A stretch of DNA of 64,000 nt from Solen grandis (Eukaryota; Mollusca; Bivalvia; Adapedonta; Solenidae): positions 19,922,909 through 19,986,908 of the forward strand of contig CM037778.1 in NCBI GenBank assembly GCA_021229015.1, in the 5' to 3' direction. The translations under genes were made by a program, and so were the position numbers. The notes below the pieces were generated by a model. The model ran no database searches and was not told the DNA's origin. It worked only from the letters and a program-made list of their open reading frames with translations. This document shows positions 11,281 to 23,911 of the stretch, piece by piece. Position 1 is the first letter of the stretch. Each line of letters begins with the position of its first letter.

Positions 11281-13678
11281 AGAGAAATTCTATGTTTAAA
11301 TCTTTTTCACTATATTTTAAATGAGACGTTTCCCGTCATATTTTCATCTCCGTTTTCACAGCCTCGTTCTCCAAAATCCGATCGATTTTAATTAAATGTA
11401 CTCACTAATATTATATCTAGGTGGCCAGGCACAACCTGTAGCTATTTTCCTTAATCGTATGCATATCGTTGTTGACAGCACAAGGACGATTTTCAGGTAC
11501 GTTAGATTACTATTGATTTCATAATGTTTTCATTTCCGTTACGGTAGATTGACAACGAGTGAAAACATAGATTAAAAATATAGGTAGGTTGGCCAGATAT
11601 ATCAACATTTCAAGCAGTTTTATATATCAAATGTTCATATGGGCTTGTAGTTTATACAACCAAACAGTTTTAACACATGAATGAGTTGTCCTTACGGGTG
11701 GTTAATCTACTTCAATCACAGATGCTTTCAAAACTAATTCCATTCCGTTTCTGTCAAAAACAACGTTTAAAAAAACGTAAAGGCATTTTATTGTCTAAGT
11801 TTCATGCCGTGAGCACGTTCACCGACTTTACCTCTTTCATCGGGCTACTAGTATCCATCTATCGATCTCTCTGGGGAGTCTTTCACTCCGCTTTTGGCAT
11901 CTCAAAAAAATAGAGCAAAAGAGTTAATGGATGCTTGAATCTGCACTAAAGTCTTTTGAAGTTTTGAACGACCATAAATGTAAATTAATGATGGATGGAT
12001 CACCAAAAATGAAGCAGTGCCATGATTTAGTATTTCACCAAATGCTTCAATCTTTGATTTTATTCTGACTTAGGATTCTGGATTTGATCCTTATATGTAC
12101 ATCAAACCAGCCTTGATTAATATATTTACATTTTTTTTAAAAAAGAGAATTGTTTCCTTCCTTATCTCTAAGTCTTATAGAAAAAAAGACACTTACGCTA
12201 CCAGGCAACCCATCACAACGCCAAATGCTAGGTACCGCACTGTACTGGACATATTGATAGTAAGCACCTTCCTATTTCAATCTTCCCTAAATTGCAAGCA
12301 CGTTTAACTTAGGTGCAAGGGTATTATTTGAAATCTTGTACCTAAAATAGATCAATGTATTTATCCCCTTTCAATCACAGTGTGTATAACAATTTTTCAA
12401 GAAATTAATACGAGATAATATAGATATTAATTGCACTGAGATTATAGATATTAATTGCACTGAGATCCGTTTAAAGTACTAAAACTTACTGATTCATTAA
12501 CTGTTAATATGTGTATAAATGCCTTAATAAAATAGCTAGGTAAATGTAATCAGTACTGAATATAAAGTACGTTGTACTTGCAAATCAATATAATGTATGA
12601 AAGTAAAAATTATATGCGTCATATATAGGAAAGTCTTTTTTATATTTCTTCTCAAAATCAATAAGATGAAAATGATAACATTATTAAATTCATCAGCATT
12701 ACTGAATTATTCCAACATACATTTTACAAAATTCATTTGCAAAGTTATTCTAACTAAAGGAAATGAAATTAACACATTTAATTCATTATAACCTATCTAA
12801 CCGTTACTATATCATTTGGCGGCCATCTTGGATTTCTCGGTATGCCAACACTTATGCCAATTTATGCAAATGTTGTAGAGGCGTTTCTGAACTCGAATGC
12901 CCATTAATATGTCTGTTTTAGATCTTTCCATTCACATCCTGTATCTCCAGATGCGGATTCTGGTACTGGCGTCGACGTACTAAATACAGGTTGGTTAAAT
13001 GTTATCAATGCTTTTGGTGAAAAGACTGACAAATATACTCAGAAGAAAATCAAATCTTCAACAGTGAAGGGATAGCGTAATCTCCAGAGAGGGAAGGTTC
13101 TATTTCATAATTGTGAATACAGAGAAACTCCTTAATATCAAAGGAATGACATATGTAGACATTTTGAATATACACTTAGTTCTGTGTTTGCTATTGTGCG
13201 ACATACTTACACAAGACAGGACGCACATATATAATGAAATATTAGAAAATATTTGTTTGTAGGTCAGTAATCTCAAACATTAGTCACAAAAAGACTGTAA
13301 ATGTCAATCCATTATGTTTGATTTTTTAGCTACGAACCTTTTTGATGATACAATAATTCAGAGCATAAAGGTCGACATGCTTCTTCAAGGAAACACCAAA
13401 GTTCATCAGACCAGCGAGTTTAAAGTCTCCGTATGTTTTAGCGTAAATAAATTCAAAGAAAATAAATTAAAGAGTGTAGATAACTAAAAATGTGTCTAAG
13501 TGCAAAATAAAACCCCGTAATCCATGCATTGCTTTATTAAGCAGAAATTGTGGGAAATCCCCCCTACTATTCTCGAATATCTGACGGCACCACTAACAGA
13601 ATGATGTAGTCGTTACATGCTAATTTTGAGGCAGAGTTGGCGGAGCATGCGCTTTTTAACGCCCCTTTTTAAATCGTA
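11281..13678. other. no gene seen; small repeats
   Basis: A/T-rich non-coding sequence. At 11,985-12,005 there is one isolated end (TTAATGATGGATGGATCACC) of the TTAA-flanked MITE family found at 62167-62369. At about 12,418-12,466 a 23-bp stretch with ATATTAATTGCACTGAGAT is directly duplicated. Open frames at 11,677-11,913 and 12,597-12,791 have no coding support. Confidence 0.5.
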
Positions 13679-15516
13679 ATGGCGGACAGAAAGAAAAAAA
13701 AACGCGAATAACGCGACTTAGTCCGCGTTCTAAGATAACTGCGGTAGAAAATAGAAAAGATAAACAAAGACTGTGGTCAAAGACGAGACACACGATAAGA
13801 TTATCTTCAGAAACATGGCATAGGTGGATTCAGGTAAAAAAGGATTTAAACATCGTCACACACGACGAGTTAGCCAAACGACTCATCAAATGGTTAGTTT
13901 GCTGATAAGAAACCGGCCCTTCTTTCTATTTTTACATTCATGACCAATTATCTCTAATTTAGGCTTCGTGCCATAAAAATTTTGCTATAATTGTAAACAA
14001 CTAAAATCATACTGCCTCAAATTTCCCATTTGGATGTAGGCCAAATTTGATACTTGTCTCCGATCAAGTGCGCTCCTGAAAACCCGAATGTGTTAAGCCA
14101 ATACATGTTATCGGTAACGGTAACTAACCCGACCTTTTTCAAGTGTTAAAATTTATTTTGTGTTTAATTGTTTAACCCCACAGCTATCACATAAACAGTA
14201 TAAGATTAAGAATGAGATAGAAAGAAACAGATGAACCGTTAGTAATATTTTATAACAAGAACACAGCAGACGACTCGTACGACAATGTGATACAAGCAGA
14301 CAAATATTGCCATTTACGCTGAATGTATAAATAAATGTAGCCTATCTCTTAGTGAACTTTCATCTGCTGTGTTTACATTTTAATAAATGAAGTCATATGT
14401 GTATAATTCGTAACTACTATGACGTCACCTAGGTGGCGACGTTCGGTACAAACAATAGCATATTTTACTTCTTTTGTGTTGAATATTAGTTTCGATTGAA
14501 GAATCATTTAAATTTTTTTGGAAGGTATCAACATAAATTGGATAGAAAGAATTGGTATGTGAGCAGTTTCTATTTTATGTATTTTATTGGATATTGCATT
14601 TCACAATTAGTTTATAGGGTCGCAGTTTGTGGACTTGAGGATATTTTAATATATATCTTGATAAGAACGTCAGAACATCATATGCTGAATATGCGCAGAT
14701 TCAGAGGTGGGTACCGGGGGTCCAGACCCAACCCCGAGATTTGGCTATTATGCCAAAAATATGTATAAGAGAGGGAGTAGGGGCATGACCCCACCCCCTC
14801 CTTATATTTTGCTATTATGTTTAAAATTTATTAATCTATTGCTTCAGCATTAAACCAGGAATTACAGTGAAAAAAAAGAAAGGAAGCAAAAGCTGTTGGA
14901 CCCTCTTTGACCTCTTTGCACCACCCCTACCAATAAATTCCTGGATATGCACATGGAAAAGTTCCATAATTATTAATACCCCATTTTGACATGTTCCTTA
15001 TATCTTGTATCTCTTTGAAGTGCTCCATCTCCTGGGAATGATTCACAAAGCGAATGTGTCATTGCCATACCAGAGAAAACTGTCAGTGGACCACTTATGT
15101 TTTCTCCAATGCCAAAGCATTCAATCCCAGCCCAAGCAGCCACTGCAGGACTAGACTTACCTTTCTCTGATATATCAGAGTTTAGTATGGGGTATGTAAA
15201 AAAGAAGTACAGCAAATTGTCAGCAATTACATTATAGAAGTTATAATTTCATTTAAGTATTGGTATGATGGATAAACTTTATAAGCCTTGGTTTTACTAT
15301 TATTTCTTGTATTAAATAGTAATGCTTGTATGATTTTGTGAACGTAAAAAGACAAAATGGGATAAATAATTTCAACATAATATTTTTATATTTCATATAT
15401 TTGCATGTTTTCATTGCATGATTGTTTAATTGTATTTGTTTCAGATTAGAGTCACAGGAGAGCATTGTGTCCAAGTATTTGGAAAGGGCACAACAAACGG
15501 ACAATTCTTTTAAAGA
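13679..15516 (+). CDS. unrecognised multi-exon gene, 5' part
   Basis: Exons are 13679-13892 (donor GTTAGT), 15021-15191 (acceptor after a strong pyrimidine tract, CTCTTTGAAG; donor GTATGT) and 15445-15516 (acceptor TTGTTTCAG; donor GTAAGA). All junctions are phase 2 and agree. Exon 1 begins MADRKKKK and contains a helical-looking stretch with RLSSETWHRW and THDELAKRLI. It needs one extra A in a run of nine A's to stay open, so there is either a homopolymer error or a real frameshift. Exon 2 is Ser/Pro-rich with no domain. A possible exon 4 at 17061-17212 has a very good acceptor and fits the phase, but is weaker evidence. I do not recognise the family. A lysine-rich start and mixed helix content would suit a nuclear protein, but that is a guess. 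No stop codon was located. Confidence 0.5.
14690..14945. other. non-coding, possible repeat
   Basis: This is intron 1 of the gene above, with a G/C-rich patch (GGTGGGTACCGGGGGTCC, then ACCCAACCCCG) unlike its surroundings, followed by a second patch ending GACCCCACCCCCTCC. It looks like a diverged repeat, but no second copy is in the window. Confidence 0.3.
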
Positions 15517-15879
15517 GTAAGAAACTGACTGTTTAAGCTTTAGATAATGTCTATTCATCTTCTGAAATGTATTGATTCAAATGATTCAAAATATAAGAGG
15601 CAAGGAAACGAGCTTAAAAAGAACAGATGTAACTTTTCTAATGTAATAGTATAGACATGTTTTTCCTGAAAACCATTAAAAAATCTACATAAAATGAAAA
15701 GCTAGTTAGCTATGACATTCATTTCATGGATTGAATTTTTCATATTGTTTAATTTGATTATCACAATTTTAATTTAATTTATGGTTTGTGGCAAGTATAG
15801 TGTTGAAGCACAGTAATTGTTTAAAAGAACAAATGGAAAACTGATGTGAGGATTTTAGTCTGATACCCATAAATATATT

Positions 15880-16660
15880 TATGAATCCCATGCCTAGTTA
15901 CTGATGAGAGGTAATCATTATAACACTTTAGATGCAAAACTTAAACCAAGTTAGAAAAGGGCCATAATTTTCATAAAATACAGTCAAAAGGTTATCCTCC
16001 TTGTTTTCTGATGACCCTGAACACACTCCTAAACTTTCTAGTCAATACCATTAACCATTTCTGAGATATAAGCTGGATAGTAGCTTGCATGCAAAACTTT
16101 AACCAAAAAGTCTAAGTCAAAAGGTGGACCTAATCTGCATTTTATTCATTCAAAATCAAGTTGCCACTATAGTATGATATAATTGAACATGTTACAAATG
16201 TTTCACATCAATCCCATGCCTGGACTATTGAGACATAAGCATGAAAGAACCTTGCATGCAAAGCTTTAACCAACATTTTTAAGTTAAAAAGGGGCCATAA
16301 CTTGTAATATATTACATCAACAGTTATATACTTTGATAGTATGGTACCCCTAAAAGTATTAAATATGTTTCAAATCAACTGCATGCCTGGATACTAAGAT
16401 ATAAGCATGAAACTCTCTTGAATGCAAAACTTTAACCAAAATTTCTATTGCATGCAAAACTTTGACATTTTTTTTAAGTTAAAAAGGGGCCATAATTTAC
16501 GTAACATTAAATTCAGTAAAGAGTTTATACCTAAGTTGTCTGATGCCCATGAACCTATTCATGAACTTTCATCTCAGTGCCATAAATGATTATTGGGATA
16601 TAAGGTTGTTATTAACTTGCATGCAAAGAGCTTCAACGCCGTAACCGACACAAGCGTGAC
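15880..16660. repeat. diverged tandem array, about four units
   Basis: Units share CATGCCTGG or a variant, then GA(T/C)ATAAGC, CTTGCATGCAAA(A/G)CTTT, AACCAA, and a block ending AAAAGGGGCCATAA. The last block occurs at about 15955, 16295 and 16487, with a weaker one at about 16120. Units are roughly 170-190 bp. The family occurs in reverse orientation at 43550-43880. There is no coding content. Confidence 0.6.
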
Positions 16661-16720
16661 TACAATAGCTCTCATATTCTTTGAATAGTCAGTCTAAAAA
16701 CTACATTCTGCCATGTTATT

Positions 16721-18049
16721 TTATTCCAAACGCCCTTGTACAAAATCGGTGTACACCCCTGAATCCAATGGAAATTTCTAGCGTATACGAATGATACAAC
16801 AGCTGGGGATAACTCTCCTCAACCCAGCCCCCAGCCGACCATGTCTCCACTAAGTAAAATTTCTGTAGGCAGAATGACGCATAGTCCGGTTGTAATCCTC
16901 CACCGGTTGTCTGTGCCTTCCTAACATGTCCCTGAAATATGCCTGGCCAATGTGTAATACCTCTTCATCTAGGCACAGGCGATCCATTTGCTAAAACACA
17001 CACAAGTAAAACAAAGTTTAATTACGAATTCAATGATATTTTTTTCCTTTAAAAATATAGGATATTTGTTTTGAGAGGATATGGAATATACCTTATGAAG
17101 AATTGTTATGATTTTAACGAGCGTATAGCACATCATTTGCAGTTGAAAAATACTCAATATCAGTTTGTATTTTATGCTGCTAACTGCTGCCACATCATAC
17201 CCATACACATAGGTATAGCCTTTATGAGGAAAAAAAAAAAGCCTGGTCACATATATATCAGTCACACTGTGGGATATGCATCCTTTCTCACTGACAGGAA
17301 ATAGTATTCCATCAGTTTACATAGAAATACTATAACTCCCCTTTTCAAATAGGAGAGTGAATATTATACATGTAGATTTAGTCTTATAGTTTTGAAAATC
17401 AATCAATGGCATAAAATTAGAAGATTTGTGAATATGGAATATGATAGTATGAATCTTTTTCAAAAAAAAATTGGCTCATTGGGCATATTTAGTTTGGGAA
17501 TGGTATGATGCTGCTTTCTGATGAAATATTGATAAGTTGAGATTTTTTAAAATCATATTTTCTTTCTAATTGATCAACAGTAAATTTTCAGTATGTAGCC
17601 AATTTCATGTTACCAGTGTTCAGAAATATTCATGAACTTATGGTTTTTCTGATTGCCACATGGCTTCATAGCCTATATAAAACTATAAAAAAAATGACTA
17701 AAATCAGGATTTTCAGTATTTTCTTTTGAATTTCTAAAATTTACCAATGGATAGCCTAACATTGAAACCATTTGATCAAAACAATGTTGCAACCTTCAGG
17801 AATATAAGTTAAATGATTTCACATGCAATCCAATAAATATTAGAAATATATTTTCATCACATAATATGAGATTTGAATCTATTTATTTTCAATATTTCAT
17901 TAATGCTGTTGTTTTACACTGATGTATTGCAAATTAAAAACTTACACCTATATTTGCTTTCTTTTTGACTTATATAAAAGTGTTCTTATATTCCGCTGGC
18001 TTATACAGTGTTGTGGGGTGCACCCACAACACTTTCTCTCCAGCTCCGT
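16721..18049 (-). pseudogene. P2RX7-like domain gene, C-terminal part (split by transposon)
   Basis: Two pieces lie on the minus strand. From 18049 downward the frame starts TELERKCCGCTPQHCIS, which continues directly from the CGNCVEMP end of the piece at 31587. The last exon, 16990-16721 (acceptor GTGTTTTAG), reads LCLDEEVLHIG, then HSAYRNFT, RHGRLGAGLRRVIPSCC and GVYTDF. These are the usual C-terminal motifs of the P2RX7-like intracellular domain (LD..VL, AYR.F..W.HG.LG.G.RRVIPSC, Y.GF). Two in-frame TAG codons interrupt it, at 16852-16850 (after NFT) and 16780-16778 (after IRIR). The donor after the CIS codons near 17993 is not intact: I see no GT at the expected place. The domain is known as a cysteine-rich, zinc-associated cytoplasmic module of the vertebrate P2X7 channel; in invertebrates it often stands alone. 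This copy is broken. Confidence 0.85.
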
Positions 18050-18290
18050 ACCCCTGCGAAATGGGTTCATGAATTTCATGAACTTATTCAAGAACTTCAT
18101 GGACTGGCTCATGAATACCAAAAGAATGTTCATCAATTTTAGATTCATGAACAAGCGTTTATTCATGAATATGTTGAACTTCAAGAACTAGTTTAAGAAT
18201 TGTTGAAAGGGTTCATGAATGTCAGGGAAGGGTTCGTGAATGTCAGGAAGGGTTCATGAATGTCAGGGAAGGGTTCATGAAAAATGTGGT
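18050..18290 (+). repeat. left terminal inverted repeat and TTCATGAA array
   Basis: The TIR is 18050-18082: ACCCCTGCGAAATGG, then GTTCATGAATTTCATGAAC. The array to about 18290 has further exact TTCATGAA copies, one-base variants (TTCGTGAA, CTCATGAA), and a direct repeat of GGGTTCATGAATGTCAGGGA spaced about 26-28 bp. It lies 520 bp beyond the transposase stop codon. Confidence 0.8.
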
Positions 18291-21206
18291 GATGAAACTT
18301 AAAATTAACTTAAATTTAGACAATTGAGAAACTTTCAATGTTAGTGACTTCATGAACTGAATATTCACGAACCAGAAATTACAAACTGAACTGGGTTAAA
18401 ATAAACAGAAATACTTTCACTGTGATTTGTCTGGTTGTAATTGCACACTGTTTTAACTAATAAGATTTTGCTTGACAATGCTGAAAGTTCAATATCTTTC
18501 TTGTAGGCATATAGATGTGTTAGATAACATTTGAAAAATAATTATGATTGCAATAACAACTCCAGTTATGCATGGGATATGTTCAATAAATATCGTGTGT
18601 TTAGAGCTAACTGATACAAAAAAAACACATCATGTTAAAATGGTTTAAAACTAACACAATCCCTAGGAGTAAAAAAAATATGAATTGCATCAACTACTGA
18701 CTTTAAAAATGCGTACCTAGAGATCATCAAGAAAAGCATTATGATCCAGATTTTCTAATTTTGACCAAATGAACTCTAGTTCAATTTGTCTATTTCAATA
18801 TTGCATGCCCATGTTAACTAGGAAACAATGCTTTAAATTCCTCTTCTGGTCTTGCATTAATATATACCACAGTGTCTATCAACTGATCAACTGGTACAAT
18901 TTGTATTAAGTTTGTTGCTTTCACTTTAAATAAATGCTTACCAATACCAGATTGATTTGGGTTTGAAACAAATTTTTGTATTACAGCATAAACTAAATTT
19001 CTCGCTGTACTGTAAATAAAGTACTGAAGACTACCAACAACATGCTGGCCATTGTCTTGATAACAAATAATGAAGGAGATTCTCCTCAGTAATCTTCTGT
19101 ATTTTTTAGAACAAAACTGTTTTCCATCTATACGAACACGGTCTACAATTTTTAGATTATCTGTATCCTCAACTACAAATTCAGATAAAGCACTTAATAC
19201 TTGTTCGCTAACTTTATCTTTCAAAAAAAGGTTTTAATTGTCCACATATATCACAATTATCTGACTTTTTCTTTGTTTTCCACAGTGTTCCACCAGAAGG
19301 TGTTATAATATCAATAGCCCTAATTATCGATTCTGTATGTTTGTACCTAAGGATCTGTCTTGTGACATTGCCTGTTCCATGAACTGACTGCAGGAGAGCA
19401 GCATTTGCATCTTCAAATGGGAAGCAACTCCATGCCCACAGGGGGCCCCACTTTTCAACATATCGAATCAGGTGCACACATGCATTGTGCACATTTAAGC
19501 CACAAAAGCCCTGACCATACAATCTCTTAAAACTAGAATAAAATTCTCGTAGTAATGAACCTGCTCTCTGAATCTGATCAACAGATATACTGTCGCCCAG
19601 GAGAATATATATTGCATCTGAGAAATATGCAAAATGAGTTAAATATTCTTCTGGCAAGATCCCAGTTAAGCATGGACATCCATAGAATAATAACCACATC
19701 TGTAGTTCAGTAGCCTTCAAGCTAGCAAAATGCTTTTCAATATTGCGTGGTAATCGTTCAATATGAAGGGGAGGTTTTATGTTTAGAAGGCATTTGGAAA
19801 CTGCTTGAATGTGTTTTCCAATAAAGTATGGCTGGCCACTCTGACTTGGAAAACCATTTCATAAGCAATGTTTGTGTAACACCTAAGAGAACACCATGCA
19901 TATAGTCTGGTACTGTACTTAGAACTAAGTCATAAGACTGAATTGCAAGCAATCCTGATGTGCCTTTGAACCCTTTGACCCTCTTCCTGTCAGTACCATT
20001 TCTCATGTGTTCAACCACTTCACCATGAACTCTTTCTTTAAATTCCTGACCCAAATCTTTGTAAGGGTAACATCTTGAGTGTCCTTTACCTTGCTTTACC
20101 ACTATTCCAGGATCTTCACAAGATATACAACTCTCTGCACCATTGAAATATGTCACATTTAATATTGATGCTTTTGCTGGAAGGTCAAACACCCCACATA
20201 CAACAGCCAATTTAGCAATAATAATGTCACTGTCTATTTTTACTTTTATACCTTCATTATACAAGAGGTCTAGTTCTCTTCCCAAATGTTGTAATATTAT
20301 TTCAAATGGTGGTTTTCCTTTCCCCTGCCAAATAGCTGCAAATAACAAATTGTCTCGAGAAAATCTGATTGAAGGACTCAGTTCATTAATGGCAATGAAA
20401 AAAGGCCATAACTCAACCTTAGAGGAGGAATACAAGTTAATTCCATCAGTATTTAAAATAGCTGTTAAGTTATAAGCACTGTCGGCAAGAAATCCATCTA
20501 ACAATCTCCTGTATTCTAAACCATCTGTAATGTCAGTTATCACTGTGCCATTTTTTCTCAGACTAATTAGTGATTTACATTTCTTTATATCCTCCATTAT
20601 TCCAGGTGTTTGAAGTAGAGTTGTCAACTGAGTCTGAATATCTGAAATAACAAATCTTCTCCGAGGCTGCCTGTCACTACTATTCTGATTAGGCTGTGAA
20701 CCTTTGTAACGTAGACCATTACAGTTTACTGATGTACATCTGAACTCATCAGATTTTCAGGGAAAACATGACCACAAATTTCACAGTAATGGATTTCTTT
20801 GAAATTAGAGACACCCACTGCAGAATATATACCATCAATGGAGAACATATCTACACTCTCTGAATTAGGCAGTAGTTGTTCTATAGTGCCCCTGAAAGTG
20901 TTAAGAATATCTTTACAAGCACTACCTGTTAAATTGTGCTTCTGAAAGCATGACAAGATTTTCAAACTTTGAATTTCATTAGCTGAGAACTTTTCCTTTA
21001 TGTCCGATGAAATTTTATCAGTGTCATCATGAGAAGTGTGGTCAGATAAAGTTCTAGCAAACTCACTGTCACTTGATGATTTATATTCAGATGTTTTATA
21101 TGAAGAAATGTCAGAACTAAATACAACAGACTCTGATGAACTTTGTTCTGATAAAGCATTTAAATCGTCACTGCTTTTATCAGACACAACACTTTCACTG
21201 TCACTT

Positions 21207-21320
21207 GGTGAGCCAAGGCCTGACACAACATTCGCATTCAATTTCACTTGGTGAGCCAAGGTCTGACACAACACACTCAATTTCACATGGTGAGCCAAGG
21301 TCTGAAATGTCAGAACAATA
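21207..21320 (-). repeat. in-gene minisatellite, three units
   Basis: Plus-strand motif GGTGAGCCAAGG(C/T)CTGA starts at 21207, 21250 and 21289, giving spacings of 43 and 39 bp. Read as protein it gives repeats of the type SDLGSP in the transposase linker. The 39-bp unit keeps frame (13 codons); the 43-bp unit shifts it. Confidence 0.8.
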
Positions 21321-22593
21321 TCCACCAGACTGGTACAAACTGTGGTTCTGACGAACAGATTCTTATTCTGTTATCCTGCTTGGCTGCTTCAACACTGAAA
21401 CGAAACATTAAAAACTCAAAGATGATCAAATTATTTATACACTCTCAGTAATTCAATAAATGAAATGTTGTTTTTTTTATTAAATTGATGTAATTCGTCA
21501 TGCTCAATAAGAGATCACTGTGAGGTCAAACAACATTGAAAAGTAAAACTTGAATGTTTGGACACTGGTGTGCTTATACAGCTTTTAAAGGCTATGGTAC
21601 ATTCAAAGTTAACAGACCATATGCTTATCAATATTTTTAAATCACTGTCAATCTCAGACATCTGATGGAGTCTATGCTAAGGTGTAGCTAACTAGAAACA
21701 AGACCTCATATCTAGACCATCAGATTATGCTGTTTAGTCTTGATAATTGAAGTATCATTACCTGTAACTCCTGTTGCATGCTCATTGTTAATGTGGCGTA
21801 CAATGGTCTGTTTTGCATCGAAGTGGCGAAAGCAAACTTTACATTCATATTTCTTCTTTCCAGCAATTTGGATTCTGTTTTCATTTGCTGAAAATTATGA
21901 GTAGAGAACAAACTCACAATTAATATAGAAGTAAACATGCTTCCATTGGATAACAAATTGTACCTTCTCAAATAATGTTAAGAATTGGGGATGATGCTGG
22001 TCAGATATTTCAAGAAAGTTCTATAGAAGGACTGCTTCTAGTGTTGATTCTCTCTAGTATGCTAAAACGGCACTAAAGTTTTAAAGTTTTACCAATTATC
22101 AACCATAATTATCTTCTATTATGATTAAAGACAAACCTTATACCCAAAGAAGTAATTAAGGTCTTTATTTGACAAACAAACATCATTGGGAATTTTCATC
22201 TTAACTGGCACAAATTCATAAGGCGTCACACACAATTTCTTTTTAAATCAGTTACTTCATAGAACATTTTGTATATTCAAATGAATGAGCTGTTTTAATT
22301 TAAAAAAAAAAACAACAACAACAGAGAAACGGATTCACATAGGTATTTTAACGAAAGGTGAGGTCCTTGCAAACATTTTACCTACTACATAAACATTTTA
22401 TAAATAAACACTTAAAACAAAGTAGTTTGATATGTGGTCCATAAAGCATGTTCTGTAATATCTGTTACCATGGTCGATTTTGTCTGGTTCGTTATATCCA
22501 TAGTCCGTTATGTCCTGATACAGATTTGATTGTGCTGTGTGTGCAGATAATGTTTTTAGGAGTTTGGCAAGCCCAATATGTACTCAATATCAA

Positions 22594-23483
22594 CGTAGTT
22601 AAACAATCTGTATCCGAATCGCAAAAAGCAATGACGGCGGCCATCAACAAACAACATCTTGGTATTTTGTTACGAATTTAAGCCAGTTATCACCTAAACA
22701 GGTGAGTGATTTATATAACACTTGTACTCGTAAATTTTAGCGGAGTTCAGTTATTTTGGTCTGAAAATCACGGACTTTAATCAGTCTGTATGAAAATACG
22801 AAGAGAAATAAACTGAAACATTATTAAATTATTTCTATGGATAATATAGATCTATGTAATGCATTTGTAATAAAAATTCAATCTCGGACACTTTTAGCGA
22901 GCATTGAAAATTTCAAGCTAGTTGTTTGCTCACATTAAAAGATGCAGTGCACCTGTTTTTCACGATTGCATAAGAACGCTATCAGGTCATTCACCAATTG
23001 AATTAAAGTCTGCGGGTCAATTTTCAGCGGAAGTTTAATAGATTATGGCAAAAATAGTTTTAATGATTATAACTTGTAAATAACACACAATTTACATCGG
23101 CTCACGAAAACTCTTTAATTAAAAGTGTAATATTTCTGATAGATCTATTCAATATTTTGTCACAATATAAATGGCTGAACATCATTCGTAAAATTATTTA
23201 GAATAAATATGCAAATGCATATATGTTCATTCTTTGTGACAAGACCTGCAAGTTACTGACTTCATCATTGCATATATATATTACTGAAAAAATGCCTTAC
23301 TGCTAGCAACAGCAGTGCGTATAGGCTAGACTTACCTGACTCACGTACGGCGGCCTGCATGGCTAGCCACTTCCTATTAAACGCTAGTGTAATTTATAGT
23401 TTTTTTCGAATGAATATCCATCGGGTCTATATCTAGCCGTCCCTATTTTGCTCTCTGTATCAATTCGGATACAGATTGTTTGA
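22594..23483. mobile_element. possible MITE in transposase intron 1
   Basis: A 24-bp inverted repeat with core AAACAATCTGTATCCGAAT sits at about 22594-22617 on the plus strand and reversed at about 23462-23483. The 0.85 kb between them has no coding content. The outer bases TAGT are shared by both arms. No target duplication was found, so the element boundaries are tentative. Confidence 0.45.
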
Positions 23484-23911
23484 CTAGAGTGAAAATGTTG
23501 TGTTGTTTAAAGAGGACTAGGTGCATTTCATAGACGTCAACTATATTCCATACTGCTTAGTACCATTTTTGGAAAGTTACTTCTTGAAATTCAATAATTC
23601 CCCTAAGTGACTACAAAATTTCCCAAACGCCCATCATATTCCACTTTTGCATGCAAAACAAGCCTGAAAACAGTATAGGGTGCAATTCTTTTTTCATATC
23701 ACAAAACAAAGACATCCGAACTTTTTTCTAAGTCCATAAAATAGGCATTGCCGCAAGATTTGTGACGATACATACCGAGTACGAGATTGTGGACATTTGC
23801 AGCATGTTTCACGAGGTCTTGTTTGTAGTTTAACAGCCTTTCACAAGACAGACATTGGCGCTTGTTAGTGCCATTGACAGAAATTATCCTGTACAGCCGC
23901 TCTGATTCCAT

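Larger units (their letters stand above)
18814..23911 (-). pseudogene. zinc-finger Tnp2-like transposase, decayed
   Basis: Minus-strand exons with matching phases are 23911-23776 (ATG; C2H2-type finger CLSC...HAANVH; donor GTATGT), 21887-21762 (second finger CKVC...HINNEH; donor GTAATG), and a long exon from 21394 to 18814. Both fingers are C-x2-C-x12-H-x4-H. The long exon encodes an acidic Ser-rich linker, a four-Cys motif (CEICGHVFPE, then FRCTSVNC), and a Tnp2-like core with LNTDGINLY, ELWPFFIAINEL, ISCEDPG and TVPDYMHGVLLGV. Breaks seen are an in-frame TAA at 21365-21363, a frameshift in a repeat near 21,207-21,250, one near 20,735, one near 19,840, and one in a run of T/A at about 19,228. 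The reading frame ends at 18814. The family catalyses cut-and-paste transposition of EnSpm/CACTA-type elements in the nucleus. This copy cannot make an active enzyme. Confidence 0.8.

Noticed and set aside
14973..15215. Minus-strand open frame of 80 codons
   Set aside because: The plus strand here is a spliced exon (15021-15191) with strong acceptor, donor and phase agreement. The minus frame is a shadow.
18007..18033. Perfect 11-bp inverted repeat (AGTGTTGTGGG / CCCACAACACT) beside the left transposon end, looking like a terminal hairpin
   Set aside because: It lies outside the TIR, in the P2RX7-like exon, and encodes the CCGCTPQHC cysteine cluster. Its symmetry is explained by coding sequence.
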